64,000 bases of DNA from an uncultured Lentibacter sp. (GCF_937123735.1 NZ_CAKZKL010000010.1:186001-250000), one strand, 5' to 3'. Shown: positions 18,847 to 27,590, counted from the stretch's first letter. Notes: generated by a model from the sequence alone, not told the origin. Made by a program: numbers and translations.

Positions 18847-21518
18847 GCAATTCACTCAACATTCTGGCCGCGGTCTGTGCGGGCTATGCGGCGCTGTTGT
18901 TTTTGGTGGCCTTTGTGGCGGAGCGCGCCGCGAAACGCGGGCGCGCCCGATGGCTGAACTCGCCGATTATCTACACACTTTCCTTGTCGATCTACTGCAC
19001 CGCCTGGACCTTTTATGGGGCGGTCGGATTTGCGGCGCGCTCGGGGCTTGAGTATCTCACGATCTACATTGGCCCCACCCTTGTGATGGTGGGCTGGTGG
19101 TGGGTGTTGCGCAAGCTCGTCCGTGTGGGGCGGGCCCAACGGATCACCTCGATTGCGGATCTGATTTCCAACCGCTTTGGAAAATCCAACTCTCTGGCTG
19201 TTTTGATCACCCTGATGGCCGTGGCGGGCACAACACCCTATATTGCGCTTCAACTGCAATCGGTCACACTGTCGTTTTCTGTCTTTGCGGCTGCGGGCCC
19301 GCAAGATACGGCTCGCGCGCTGGACAGCAGCGAAGCGACGGCCTTTTGGGTGGCCTTGGGGCTGGCATTGTTTACGGTCTTGTTTGGCACCCGCAATCTT
19401 GATGTCAACGAGCGTCACCATGGCGTTGTCATGGCGATTGCGCTGGAAGCGGTTGTCAAGCTGATTGCCCTTTTGGCTGTCGGTGTTTTTGTGGTCTGGG
19501 GGCTTGGCGGTGGGCTTGGGCCGGTTCTGGCAAAGATCGAGAGCAGCTCGATTTCCCAATGGGAAATTGCGCCCTCTCGTTGGGTGGCGTTGATCGCACT
19601 GTCGGGGGCGGCGTTTTTGACCTTGCCACGGATGTTTCAGGTTCTGGTTGTGGAAAACGATGATGAGCGCCATTTGCGTTTTGCGGCCTGGGCTTTCCCG
19701 AGCTATTTGTTGTTGATCAGCCTGTTTATTGTGCCCATTGCGGTTGTGGGGCGCAGCGTTTTGCCGGCAGCGACCAATCCGGACCTTTATGTGCTGTCCA
19801 TCCCGTTGATGTCGGGCGAAACGGGGCTGGCTTTCCTCTCGTTTCTGGGCGGGTTTTCTTCGGCCACGTCGATGGTGATTGTGGCGGCGATTGCGCTGTC
19901 AACGATGGTGTCAAACCATATCGTGATGCCGATCTGGCTGCGCCTGACCGGGGGGGGCGCGTTGATGGCGGGGGATCTGCGCAACGTGGTGCTTCTGTCG
20001 CGGCGCTTCTCGATCATCGGGGTGGTTTTGCTGGGCTATGTTTATTACCGCCTCTCGGGAGGCGGCGCGGCGCTGGCGGCTATCGGGCTTGTGTCTTTTG
20101 CCGGGGTGGCGCAGTTTTTGCCGGCGCTTCTGGGCGGTTTGTTCTGGCGCGGCGCCACGCGCAACGGGGCGCTTGCGGGCTTGCTTGTTGGGTTTGTTAT
20201 TTGGGGTTGGACGATGTTCTTGCCCAGCTTTGGCCCGGATGCGGCCCTGTCTGCGGCGGTCTTGGCGCAGGGGCCTTGGGGGTTGGCGGCGCTGCGCCCG
20301 GAAGCCTTGTTTGGCTTTGTCGGGCTTGACCCTTTGGTTCATGCGGTTTTCTGGAGTCTGAGCTTGAACAGCATGGCCTTTATTGTGGTGTCCTTGGTCA
20401 GTTTCCCGTCGCCTCTTGAGCGCTTGCAGGGCGCACAGATTGTGGATGTGTTCAAACATTCCAGCGGTGGCCAGCGTTGGCGTGGGGGAATGGCACAAAG
20501 CGAGGATCTGTTGCTGATGGCACAGCGCATCATTGGCGCAACGCAGGCTCAGAAACTGTTTCGAAATGCGGCTTCCGCGCAGGGGCTTGAGGGCTATCTG
20601 CCGGAGCCGACCCCGGAGTTTCTCAACCAACTTGAGCGCGAATTGGCGGGCTCTGTGGGCGCGGCAACAGCCCATGCGATGGTGGGGCAAATTGTCGGGG
20701 GGGCGGCTGTCTCGGTGGATGATCTGATCGCCGTGGCAGATGAGGCGGCGCAAATCATGGAGTATTCCAGCCAGCTTGAAGCCAAGTCTGAAGAGCTGAG
20801 CCGCACGGCCCGCCAGCTGCGCGAGGCCAATGAGAAGCTGACCGAGCTGTCCCATCAAAAGGACGCTTTTTTGAGCCAGATCAGCCATGAGCTGCGCACG
20901 CCGATGACCTCTATTCGGGCGTTTTCGGAGATCTTGCGCGACGCGCAGGGCCTGTCGCGCGAAGACCAGGGCAAATACAGCTCGATCATCAATGCGGAAT
21001 CTGTGCGTTTGACGCGGTTGCTGGATGATTTGCTGGACTTGAGCGTGTTGGAAAACGGGCAGGTTTCGATGAATATCGAGGCTGGCAACTTGTGTGATGT
21101 GCTGGATCGTGCGGTGGCTGCGGCCGGGTTGAGCGGGCGGTTGAGTATCATGCGCCGTCGTGAGCGCGAGCAGCTGCCGATCACCACCGATCTGGACCGG
21201 TTGAGCCAGGTGTTTATCAATCTGATCGCCAACGCCCATAAATATTGCGATGCGCCGGCGCCGGAGCTCAAAATTGTCGCGCGTGCCCGGGAAGGGCGTA
21301 TCACGATTGACTTTATTGACAACGGTTTGGGGATTTCCCGCGATGACCAACGGGTCATTTTTGAGAAATTTTCACGCCTGGGCGATGACCGCGAAAGCGG
21401 GGCTGGGCTGGGGCTGTCCATTTGCCGAGAGGTGATGCAGCGCCTGGGTGGCACGATCAGCTATTTGCCCGGGCAGGGGGGAGCTGCCTTTCGGGTGGCT
21501 CTGGCGCGGGCAAATTAG
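18843..21518 (+). CDS. Sodium/solute symporter-type sensor histidine kinase (CrbS/CbrA-like)
   Basis: This 891-aa hybrid has an N-terminal SLC5 (sodium:solute symporter) domain with about 13 membrane segments (residues about 1-520), a STAC-like linker (about 555-630, AQRIIGATQAQKLFRNAA to the DDLIAVADEAAQIMEYS block), a coiled coil (about 632-670), a DHp domain with phospho-acceptor His682 in SHELRTPMTSIRAFSEIL, and an HATPase (NLIANAHKY, DNGLGI, GAGLGLSICREV). No PAS domain or receiver is seen. Relatives (CrbS of Vibrio, MxtR of Pseudomonas) respond to acetate and control acs. The GTG start overlaps the previous gene. Confidence 0.93.
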   Translation: MSNSLNILAAVCAGYAALLFLVAFVAERAAKRGRARWLNSPIIYTLSLSIYCTAWTFYGAVGFAARSGLEYLTIYIGPTLVMVGWWWVLRKLVRVGRAQRITSIADLISNRFGKSNSLAVLITLMAVAGTTPYIALQLQSVTLSFSVFAAAGPQDTARALDSSEATAFWVALGLALFTVLFGTRNLDVNERHHGVVMAIALEAVVKLIALLAVGVFVVWGLGGGLGPVLAKIESSSISQWEIAPSRWVALIALSGAAFLTLPRMFQVLVVENDDERHLRFAAWAFPSYLLLISLFIVPIAVVGRSVLPAATNPDLYVLSIPLMSGETGLAFLSFLGGFSSATSMVIVAAIALSTMVSNHIVMPIWLRLTGGGALMAGDLRNVVLLSRRFSIIGVVLLGYVYYRLSGGGAALAAIGLVSFAGVAQFLPALLGGLFWRGATRNGALAGLLVGFVIWGWTMFLPSFGPDAALSAAVLAQGPWGLAALRPEALFGFVGLDPLVHAVFWSLSLNSMAFIVVSLVSFPSPLERLQGAQIVDVFKHSSGGQRWRGGMAQSEDLLLMAQRIIGATQAQKLFRNAASAQGLEGYLPEPTPEFLNQLERELAGSVGAATAHAMVGQIVGGAAVSVDDLIAVADEAAQIMEYSSQLEAKSEELSRTARQLREANEKLTELSHQKDAFLSQISHELRTPMTSIRAFSEILRDAQGLSREDQGKYSSIINAESVRLTRLLDDLLDLSVLENGQVSMNIEAGNLCDVLDRAVAAAGLSGRLSIMRRREREQLPITTDLDRLSQVFINLIANAHKYCDAPAPELKIVARAREGRITIDFIDNGLGISRDDQRVIFEKFSRLGDDRESGAGLGLSICREVMQRLGGTISYLPGQGGAAFRVALARAN

Positions 21519-21605
21519 GGCAAAAATCCGGGTCTGATAAGAAGATGGTAACGGATTGGGGCTAGAAAGGACGCTCAAACACCGCAAAGAACGGCGGCGG
21601 AGGAT

Positions 21606-22778
21606 ATGGGCGAAACCATTTCAAACGATGTATTGCGCCGGAAGGCGAAGGCGGGCCGCGAAGAGCATCAGGCCCGTGTCATGTCGCCTGCGCGGGCGAT
21701 GCGGCTTGCCTTGTCACGCTCTGCCGAAACGCTGTTTGAACTCGCGCTGAGTGTCTCGGCGGTGCACTATGAACAGCTTGGGCAGGAAGCTGTTTTGCGC
21801 AGTGTTGATGACGAAATGCTGTTTGTTGTGCTGGACGGGCCTGACGGAGCTGTGGGCATGGTGGCTCTTGATGTGCCGCTGGTCAGTGGATTGGTGGAAA
21901 AACAGACGATTGGGCGTGTGAGCACCCGTGCCAGCCCCGAGAGGGCCGCAACAGCGACGGATGCAGCACTTGTGGCACCCTATGTGAGCCATGTGCTCGA
22001 AGATATGAGCGAACATCTTGGTCCGGTGGATGGCAAGTTGAGCGCGGGGTTCCGGTTTGGGGCGCGCCTTGAGAGCAAGCGGCATCTGGGCCTGATCTTG
22101 GATGCGCCCGACCACCATGTCTTGCGGGCGCAAATCGAGCTGGAGGGCGGTGTGCGGCGCGGCGAGCTAGTTTTGTGTTTGCCGGTGGCCCAGCCTTTGC
22201 CTTTGGCCCCGGCAAAGGGCGCCAAGAAAACCGGTGAGCCGCCCGGCCCGGGAATGGGTGAGCCGAAATCCCAGTTGCGGGACGGGGCGCTGATGGATGC
22301 GCGGGCGAGTTTCCGGGCGGTGCTGCACCGCCGCCAGATCAACCTTGGTGAGCTGTCTGAGCTCAAGCCGGGGTCGCGGTTGTTTTTTGCGGCCTCGGCT
22401 TTGTCGCGCGTTGAACTGGACGCAGGCAGCGCCTCTGAGCGGCTTGGCCCCTGCAAACTCGGCAAGCAAGACGGTATGCGCGCGTTGAAGGTTCAGTTTG
22501 GCGCGCTGCGCCCGCGTGATGACAGCTTTGAGCCGATGGCACAGATGGATCCTGAGGGCGATCTGGCGGCGCATATCGCTTATGACCTTGGAGGCAGTGG
22601 CCTTGGCGGGGGGGATATGACCCCGATGACAGTGGATGATTTGCCTGATCTTTCAGACCTTCCGGGCATGGAGAGCTTTGAGACAGCGGCCCCGATGACT
22701 GGCGAGCCGATGCCGGCAGGCGCAGAGAGCCCGGCCCTTTCAGAGGGGGACACCGAGCGCTTGTCTGACACCGGCTAG
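21606..22778 (+). CDS. FliM/FliN-like protein
   Basis: The 390-aa protein has a C-terminal SpoA/FliN-type domain (about residues 235-315, FRAVLHRRQINLGELSELKPGSRLFF and LGKQDGMRALKV) and an N-terminal part resembling the FliM middle domain (ALSRSAETLFELALSVSAV). In flagellar motors FliM binds CheY-P and FliN forms the switch ring. It lies in a regulatory cluster with a receiver-only regulator and no flagellar gene is near. The tail from about 320 is acidic and low complexity. The stop codon lies inside the first unit of a tandem repeat. Confidence 0.82.
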   Translation: MGETISNDVLRRKAKAGREEHQARVMSPARAMRLALSRSAETLFELALSVSAVHYEQLGQEAVLRSVDDEMLFVVLDGPDGAVGMVALDVPLVSGLVEKQTIGRVSTRASPERAATATDAALVAPYVSHVLEDMSEHLGPVDGKLSAGFRFGARLESKRHLGLILDAPDHHVLRAQIELEGGVRRGELVLCLPVAQPLPLAPAKGAKKTGEPPGPGMGEPKSQLRDGALMDARASFRAVLHRRQINLGELSELKPGSRLFFAASALSRVELDAGSASERLGPCKLGKQDGMRALKVQFGALRPRDDSFEPMAQMDPEGDLAAHIAYDLGGSGLGGGDMTPMTVDDLPDLSDLPGMESFETAAPMTGEPMPAGAESPALSEGDTERLSDTG

Positions 22779-22830
22779 GGGCAAACCGGCTAGGGGCAAA
22801 CCGGCTAGGGGCAAACCGGCTAGGGGCAAA
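22771..22830 (+). repeat. Four perfect 15-bp tandem repeats spanning a stop codon
   Basis: CCGGCTAGGGGCAAA occurs four times in a row with no mismatch. The TAG stop of the FliM-like gene is in the first copy (22776-22778). Because the unit is 15 bp, every copy puts a TAG in the same frame, so expansion leaves the protein end unchanged. The array fills most of the 72 nt between this gene and the convergent FadB-like gene. Slipped-strand expansion is the likely origin. Confidence 0.95.
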
Positions 22831-22850
22831 ATGCAGGCCGCCTGCTGGTG

Positions 22851-24878
22851 TCACAGGCCCGGACGGGCGAATTTGCGGCCGTTTTTGATCATTTCCGTGA
22901 GCACGGCACCGGTGTCAAACAGCTTTGGCCGCAGGAAGCTCTGGGATTTTTGCCAATTGTGAAACTGTGTCAGCCCGATCGCGGAGGTTTCAAAGAAGGG
23001 GCCGGCATAGTGATCAGAGAAGCCCAGTGTGGTGAGCGCGAGGTGATCGACCTCCCAAGGGCTGCTCAGGGTTTTGTCTTTCAGAAGCCTCAGCCCCGCC
23101 GCCAGCAGCGCCTGTGTCATCAAAAAGCGCAGATCATCGCCCTTTGGCGGGTGTTGCGCGCGATAGCGCAGGCTTTTTCGCCAAGTGCTGACCGCCGGGT
23201 CCAGCGCGGCGTTGGACTGTAACAGCGCGTCCCAGAGGCGCGGTGCGGCCCCCAAGTCCTGCGCCTCAAAACAGCTGGAAAAGCGCTGCGATTGGGCGCG
23301 CCAGTTCTCTTCAGTGGGGCGGGCAAAAGGTTTGCGCCGACACGGCAGGGCCGCGTCAACCGCCTCTGGTGTGAGGCCGCGGGCCATGGCCTCTTCAAGG
23401 GCAAGCTCCAGCGCGGCGCGCATCCGTCGCGAGGCCAACCCGTTGCGCTGAGGTTGGAAGACTGTGGCCACCACAAGGCGCCGCAGCGCGGCCCGCAGAG
23501 CCGGCTTTGAGGCCGGCGCGTCGGCGGCCAGGGCAATTTCGGCGAGGGCACCGTTGCCCAGATCGGGGTGCAAACGCAGCCCAACGCTTGCAGCAGAGAG
23601 CTGTGGCGCCGGATCTGCGGCGGCCTCTGACATATGCGACGTGTGCATCACGAGGCAGGTTTGCGGCGTGGTGGCGTTGATGCGGGCGATCAAAGGCCCG
23701 ATGGCGCTTTTGCTTTGCGCGGTTGCCTCGATCACCCATTCGGCGGTGGTGAGAGTGCTTTCTCCCTCAGCCCGATGCAGATGTGAGAGCATTTTTTGGG
23801 CCTTTTGCGCGGAAATGTGGCCATTGGCCAGCTGTTGTTCGACAAGCGCCTTGAGGCCGTTGGCGAAGCGCTCATAGCTTTCAAGCGTTGCGGCCATGAC
23901 ATGCAGGGGAAGGTCTGCGCGCAGTGCGGCCAGTGCGATGCGGTTGGCCTCTGGGCTGGTGCCCAACAGGGTGAGACTGCGCGGTGCTTGGGCCTCAGCG
24001 TCGCGCCTGAGCAAGGCCAGACGGCTGGCGCGCTGATAGGTTTTGCGGCGGCTGCGGAGCGTCATGGCGAGCTGATGGCGCTGGCTTTCGCCAAACCGGC
24101 GCAAAACCTCTGCAGGCAGTAGGAGTGCGGCTTCTAAAACAGCCAAAGCGCTTGCTGTTTCCGGGTTCAGGCTCTGGCCCTCAGGGGTTGTGCGCAAATT
24201 TTGAAGCGACTGCTGATAGCGTGCGGGTGCATCAAAAGCCGGGCGGCGCAGCGGTGCGTCGCCAAGCGATATTGCGGGTGCCTCCGGGACAAGACGCGTG
24301 GCCAGAGCCGCGGCTTCCCCCACAGCATTCTGGTTGACGAGCTCGTCAAACAGGGGGGTGATTTGGGGGTGGTTCACAGCTGTGTCGGCGAGCTGGTCCA
24401 GAAACTTGAGGCTGATGTCTGGGCCAAGCTGAGCGGCCAGCGTGTAGAGGGCGGCCGCCGTGGGCAGCTGTGCCGCGCGCAGGCTGGGCAGGCAGAGGCG
24501 CGCGCCCAGATGGGCCACGCGCGCATGGGCGGACAGGCAGAGTTCCAGCCCCGCATAGGCCACCCGGCCACGCAGGGCCGCAACGATGGGCTTGGGCGCA
24601 GACGCGAGGGTTTCGGTGATCTCTGCCAAATCGGGGGCGCTTTGCCCGGATTGGAGTTCCTTTAGTGGCAGATCAAAACTGAGCCCGAGGCCATCGGAGG
24701 TGAGGACGAGGCTGTCAACCTGCGGATCTGAAAGCGCTTCGGTGAGCGCGGCGAGAAGTTCTGCGCGAAGGGGGGCTGAGAGGCTGTTTTCAGCAGGGGT
24801 GGCCAGCGACAAAATAGCGGTGCGACGGCCAATTTTGGTGGTCACGAAGGCATTGTTTGGCGGCATAAATCGGCTCAC
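22851..24878 (-). CDS. Degenerate FadB-like enoyl-CoA hydratase/3-hydroxyacyl-CoA dehydrogenase
   Basis: The 675-aa protein has the layout of a multifunctional beta-oxidation protein: crotonase-like (about 15-205), linker (about 206-295), 3-hydroxyacyl-CoA dehydrogenase NAD domain (about 300-470) and C-terminal dehydrogenase domains (about 475-670). Key sites are lost. The second catalytic Glu of crotonases (LPE) is Ser131 in LPSLR, the NAD loop GxGxxG reads LLGTSPEA (304-311) and the dehydrogenase catalytic His of GLHFFxP is Arg in GLRLHPD (433-439). A long intact frame argues for selection for a non-catalytic role. Alternative start ATG at 24866. Confidence 0.8.
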   Translation of the reverse strand: MSRFMPPNNAFVTTKIGRRTAILSLATPAENSLSAPLRAELLAALTEALSDPQVDSLVLTSDGLGLSFDLPLKELQSGQSAPDLAEITETLASAPKPIVAALRGRVAYAGLELCLSAHARVAHLGARLCLPSLRAAQLPTAAALYTLAAQLGPDISLKFLDQLADTAVNHPQITPLFDELVNQNAVGEAAALATRLVPEAPAISLGDAPLRRPAFDAPARYQQSLQNLRTTPEGQSLNPETASALAVLEAALLLPAEVLRRFGESQRHQLAMTLRSRRKTYQRASRLALLRRDAEAQAPRSLTLLGTSPEANRIALAALRADLPLHVMAATLESYERFANGLKALVEQQLANGHISAQKAQKMLSHLHRAEGESTLTTAEWVIEATAQSKSAIGPLIARINATTPQTCLVMHTSHMSEAAADPAPQLSAASVGLRLHPDLGNGALAEIALAADAPASKPALRAALRRLVVATVFQPQRNGLASRRMRAALELALEEAMARGLTPEAVDAALPCRRKPFARPTEENWRAQSQRFSSCFEAQDLGAAPRLWDALLQSNAALDPAVSTWRKSLRYRAQHPPKGDDLRFLMTQALLAAGLRLLKDKTLSSPWEVDHLALTTLGFSDHYAGPFFETSAIGLTQFHNWQKSQSFLRPKLFDTGAVLTEMIKNGRKFARPGL

Positions 24879-24969
24879 TCATTTCCCAATCACAACAAGC
24901 AGACTTTGCCTTTGCACGCGGGCAATGGCAAGCTTTGGCATGATTTAGGGTTAGGAGTGTGCTCTGAGG

Positions 24970-24997
24970 TTGACATATATTAATAATTGAATATATG
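24970..24997 (+). promoter_or_regulatory. BigR-like operator overlapping a -35/-10 promoter
   Basis: A perfect inverted repeat CATATATT - 8 nt - AATATATG covers 24974-24997. TTGACA lies at 24970-24975 and TATATG at 24992-24997, a 16-bp spaced promoter, so a repressor bound here would block polymerase. AT-rich palindromes like this are bound by ArsR-family BigR/SqrR-type sulfide-responsive repressors upstream of the same gene set. No such regulator gene is in the window. It precedes the MBL gene by 41 nt. Confidence 0.7.
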
Positions 24998-25038
24998 GAT
25001 TGCGAAAGAAGCCAGCCTGCTGGAAAAAGGAGAGCGCC

Positions 25039-25902
25039 ATGACTGCCGACGTAAAAGGTTTTTTTGACGATGCAACCAACACGATTTCCTATGTTGTAAA
25101 GGATCCTGCCTCCAAGGCCTGTGCAATAATTGATTCTGTGCTGGATTTTGATTATGCCTCCGGGCGCACGGATACCCGCTCGGCGGATGCGGTTGCGGCG
25201 TATGTGCGCGAAGAAGGGCTTGAGGTTGCGTGGATTTTGGAAAGCCATGTTCATGCCGACCACCTTTCGGCGGCCCCCTATTTGCAAGAGAAAATCGGTG
25301 GCAAGATCGGGATCGGCGAGCAGATCACCGTGGTGCAGGATACCTTTGGCAAGGTCTTCAATGAAGGCACGGAGTTCATGCGGGATGGAAGCCAGTTTGA
25401 CCAGCTGTTCAAAGAGGGCGACACTTTTGAGATTGGCGAGCTCAAGGGCCATGTGCTGCACACACCGGGGCACACGCCGGCCTGTTTGACCTATGTGATT
25501 GCGGATGCGGCCTTTGTTGGTGACACACTGTTTATGCCTGATTTCGGCACCGCGCGGTGCGACTTTCCGGGAGGGTCTTCGGCGGTATTGTATGACTCTG
25601 TGCAGAAAATCTTGAGCCTCCCAGAGCAGACCCGCATTTTTGTGGGCCATGATTACAAGGCGCCCGGGCGCGAGGACTATGCTTGGGAAAGCACTGTGGG
25701 CGAACAGAAAGCGCGCAATATTCATGTGGGGGCAGGGCGCGACAAGGCGGAGTTTGTCAAGATGCGCGATGAGCGGGATGCGACTTTGGCGATGCCCAAG
25801 CTGATCATCCCGTCACTTCAAGTCAATATGCGTGCAGGGCAGATGCCCGCCGCAGACGCCGAGGGCGATGTCTTTTTGAAGGTGCCGGTCAACAAAATCT
25901 GA
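25039..25902 (+). CDS. MBL-fold persulfide dioxygenase-like protein (Blh/ETHE1 type)
   Basis: The 287-aa protein is a metallo-beta-lactamase-fold hydrolase of the ETHE1/Blh group: metal site HVHADH (about residue 70), HTPGHTPA, GDTLFMPDFGTARCDFPGG and FVGHDY. ETHE1-type enzymes oxidise glutathione persulfide to sulfite using one iron. It begins an operon with two YeeE/YedE halves and a TIGR01244 protein, all genes of the BigR regulon in other Alphaproteobacteria, so hydrogen sulfide/persulfide detoxification is likely. The start at 25039 follows AAAGGAG. Confidence 0.9.
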   Translation: MTADVKGFFDDATNTISYVVKDPASKACAIIDSVLDFDYASGRTDTRSADAVAAYVREEGLEVAWILESHVHADHLSAAPYLQEKIGGKIGIGEQITVVQDTFGKVFNEGTEFMRDGSQFDQLFKEGDTFEIGELKGHVLHTPGHTPACLTYVIADAAFVGDTLFMPDFGTARCDFPGGSSAVLYDSVQKILSLPEQTRIFVGHDYKAPGREDYAWESTVGEQKARNIHVGAGRDKAEFVKMRDERDATLAMPKLIIPSLQVNMRAGQMPAADAEGDVFLKVPVNKI

Positions 25903-25958
25903 TACAGCCACAGGCCTTATGCGAACGGGCCTTTACAACAGGACGAAAGGAAACGGGT

Positions 25959-26384
25959 ATGGAACCAGAGTGGATCTGGGGGCTCGCGGGCGGGCTTCTC
26001 ATTGGGTTGGGAGGCGCGGTGCTCCTCTGGGGCAACGGGCGCATTATGGGCGCCAGTGGAATTGTGGGCGGTTTGGTTGATGGCTCCGGGCGCGCGGATT
26101 GGGCTGACAGGCTTGCCTTTTTGGCGGGGGTGTTTGGGATGCCTTTGCTGCTCTATCCGCTGTTCACAGAGGTGGACACCCACATCAGCCAAAACCTGAC
26201 CGTGCTCGTGGCGGCAGGGCTGCTTGTGGGTATTGGCACACGGCTGGCCAATGGCTGCACCTCCGGGCATGGGGTTTGCGGGATTTCACGCTTCTCCTGG
26301 CGGGGGATCGTGGCCACGTTGTTCTATCTTCTGGCTGGGGGCGTCAGTGTTCTCTTGTTCCGTCATATTTGGGGGATCATCTGA
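25959..26384 (+). CDS. YeeE/YedE family transporter, first half
   Basis: The 141-aa protein has four or five membrane segments and a Cys-containing motif [15 protein letters not shown] (about residues 101-115), typical of the YeeE/YedE (TsuA-like) family that passes thiosulfate or other sulfur species across the inner membrane. Family members are often split in two genes, as here. It overlaps the next gene by one base (TGATG), so the two are made together. It ends 141 residues long, half of the fused form. Confidence 0.9.
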   Translation: MEPEWIWGLAGGLLIGLGGAVLLWGNGRIMGASGIVGGLVDGSGRADWADRLAFLAGVFGMPLLLYPLFTEVDTHISQNLTVLVAAGLLVGIGTRLANGCTSGHGVCGISRFSWRGIVATLFYLLAGGVSVLLFRHIWGII

Positions 26385-26812
26385 TGCGGCTGCTGTTTTC
26401 ACTTTTTTCCGGGCTGCTCTTTGGGGCTGGCCTGTTCATTTCGGGCATGACAGACACCACGAAGGTGCAGGGCTGGCTTGATATTTTTGGTGCCTGGGAT
26501 CCGACACTGGCCTTTGTGTTGGGGGGGGCGATCATCCCGATGTTCTTTGCCTGGCGGCTTAGCACCGGCCGGCGGCCCGTGACGGCGGCGCAGTTTCCAC
26601 CGCCGCCCCCTGTCAAGATTGACCGGCGCTTGGCGATTGGCTCGCTGCTGTTTGGAGCTGGCTGGGGCCTGGCGGGGCTGTGCCCCGGGCCTGCGATTGC
26701 CTCGCTGGGCTACGGCGGCGTGTTTCATTGGGTGTTCTTTGGGGCCATGCTTGTGGGCATGGGGCTCACACCTTATATCTTGCGCAATTTTCCGCGTCTC
26801 TCGGGCGCATAG
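26384..26812 (+). CDS. YeeE/YedE family transporter, second half
   Basis: The 142-aa membrane protein begins RLLFSLFSGLLFGAGLFISG and contains the second Cys motif GLCPGPAIASLGYG (about residues 103-116). With the preceding gene it forms a two-subunit YeeE/YedE channel. The ATG at 26384 is chosen because it gives the family N-terminus; a longer frame starts inside the previous gene without homology. It is 14 nt before the TIGR01244 gene. Confidence 0.9.
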   Translation: MRLLFSLFSGLLFGAGLFISGMTDTTKVQGWLDIFGAWDPTLAFVLGGAIIPMFFAWRLSTGRRPVTAAQFPPPPPVKIDRRLAIGSLLFGAGWGLAGLCPGPAIASLGYGGVFHWVFFGAMLVGMGLTPYILRNFPRLSGA

Positions 26813-26826
26813 ACAGGAGCCTGGCC

Positions 26827-27237
26827 ATGGTGGCACAACTTACAGACCGTTATTTTGTTTCTCCCCAGATCGTGCCGGAGGCCATGGCACAGCTTGCAGA
26901 GCAGGGCTTTAGCGATGTGATTTGCAACCGGCCTGACAGTGAGATCGGGCCGGATCTGCACCACGAGGTGATGCAGAAGGCGGCTGAAGCGGCGGGGCTG
27001 GTGTTTCACTTTCACCCGCTGGTGCATCAGCAGTTGCTGGATACAGCGAATGTGGCGCGCCAAAAGGCGCTGATCGAAGGTGCAGAAGGCAGGGTGCTGG
27101 CCTATTGCGCCTCGGGAAACCGCAGCAGTGTTGTCTGGGGATTGGGGCAGGCAGGGCAGATGCCAGCCAGCGAGATCATCGACCGGGCGGCCGGGGCGGG
27201 CTATGACCTCAACCAACTGCGCCCGCTGCTGGGGTAA
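26827..27237 (+). CDS. TIGR01244 family sulfur transferase/phosphatase-like protein
   Basis: The 136-aa protein matches DUF442/TIGR01244 (the N-terminal part of fused Blh proteins). Its core is a phosphatase-like loop CASGNRSS (about residue 96) preceded by VLAY, similar to Cys-based phosphatases and rhodanese-like sulfurtransferases. Here it is the last gene of the sulfur operon, so a role moving sulfane sulfur to the MBL dioxygenase is plausible. It converges with the next small gene with 4 nt between them. Confidence 0.85.
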   Translation: MVAQLTDRYFVSPQIVPEAMAQLAEQGFSDVICNRPDSEIGPDLHHEVMQKAAEAAGLVFHFHPLVHQQLLDTANVARQKALIEGAEGRVLAYCASGNRSSVVWGLGQAGQMPASEIIDRAAGAGYDLNQLRPLLG

Positions 27238-27241
27238 GGCG

Positions 27242-27457
27242 CTAACTTAGCAACACGCCCGCGACCACGCAGCCAAGACCGAGCGCCGATAGACCAAGCG
27301 CGCCAAGGTTCCAGGGCAAGACGGCTTGCACGCGGGCGCGCAGCGCGTCATCAGACAGGGCTTCGCGGCGCGCGGCATTGACCTTGAGGATCGAGTAGAT
27401 GAGTCCGATGAGGCCCAACACGGTGAGCGCCGCACCGGCGTAGACGAGGTATTCCAT
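27242..27457 (-). CDS. Small membrane protein, two helices
   Basis: A 71-aa protein with two strong hydrophobic segments (about residues 4-24, VYAGAALTVLGLIGLIYSI, and 51-70, GALGLSALGLGCVVAGVLL) joined by a charged cytoplasmic-type loop (KVNAARREALSDDALRARV). The family is not recognised. The ATG has GGAG upstream on the minus strand (AAAGGAGACTGCC). It diverges from the DUF2312 gene. Confidence 0.75.
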   Translation of the reverse strand: MEYLVYAGAALTVLGLIGLIYSILKVNAARREALSDDALRARVQAVLPWNLGALGLSALGLGCVVAGVLLS

Positions 27458-27590
27458 GGCAGTCTCCTTTGCACGCTGAGCGCCTAAAGCATCATTGCGC
27501 GCGCATCAAGGGAAAGCCCTTGCAGGGCGGGCAACACAGCGCTAGCTAGGCGTTCAGACCTTACAAGCAAGCCAGACTGGAGACCGCCCA

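Noticed and set aside
19911..21350. Minus-strand frame of 479 codons opposite the symporter-kinase gene
   Set aside because: Antisense to an intact gene, very rich in Arg, Gln and His, with no domain.
22771..22830. Possible CRISPR-like array
   Set aside because: The units are directly adjacent with no spacers and only 15 bp long.
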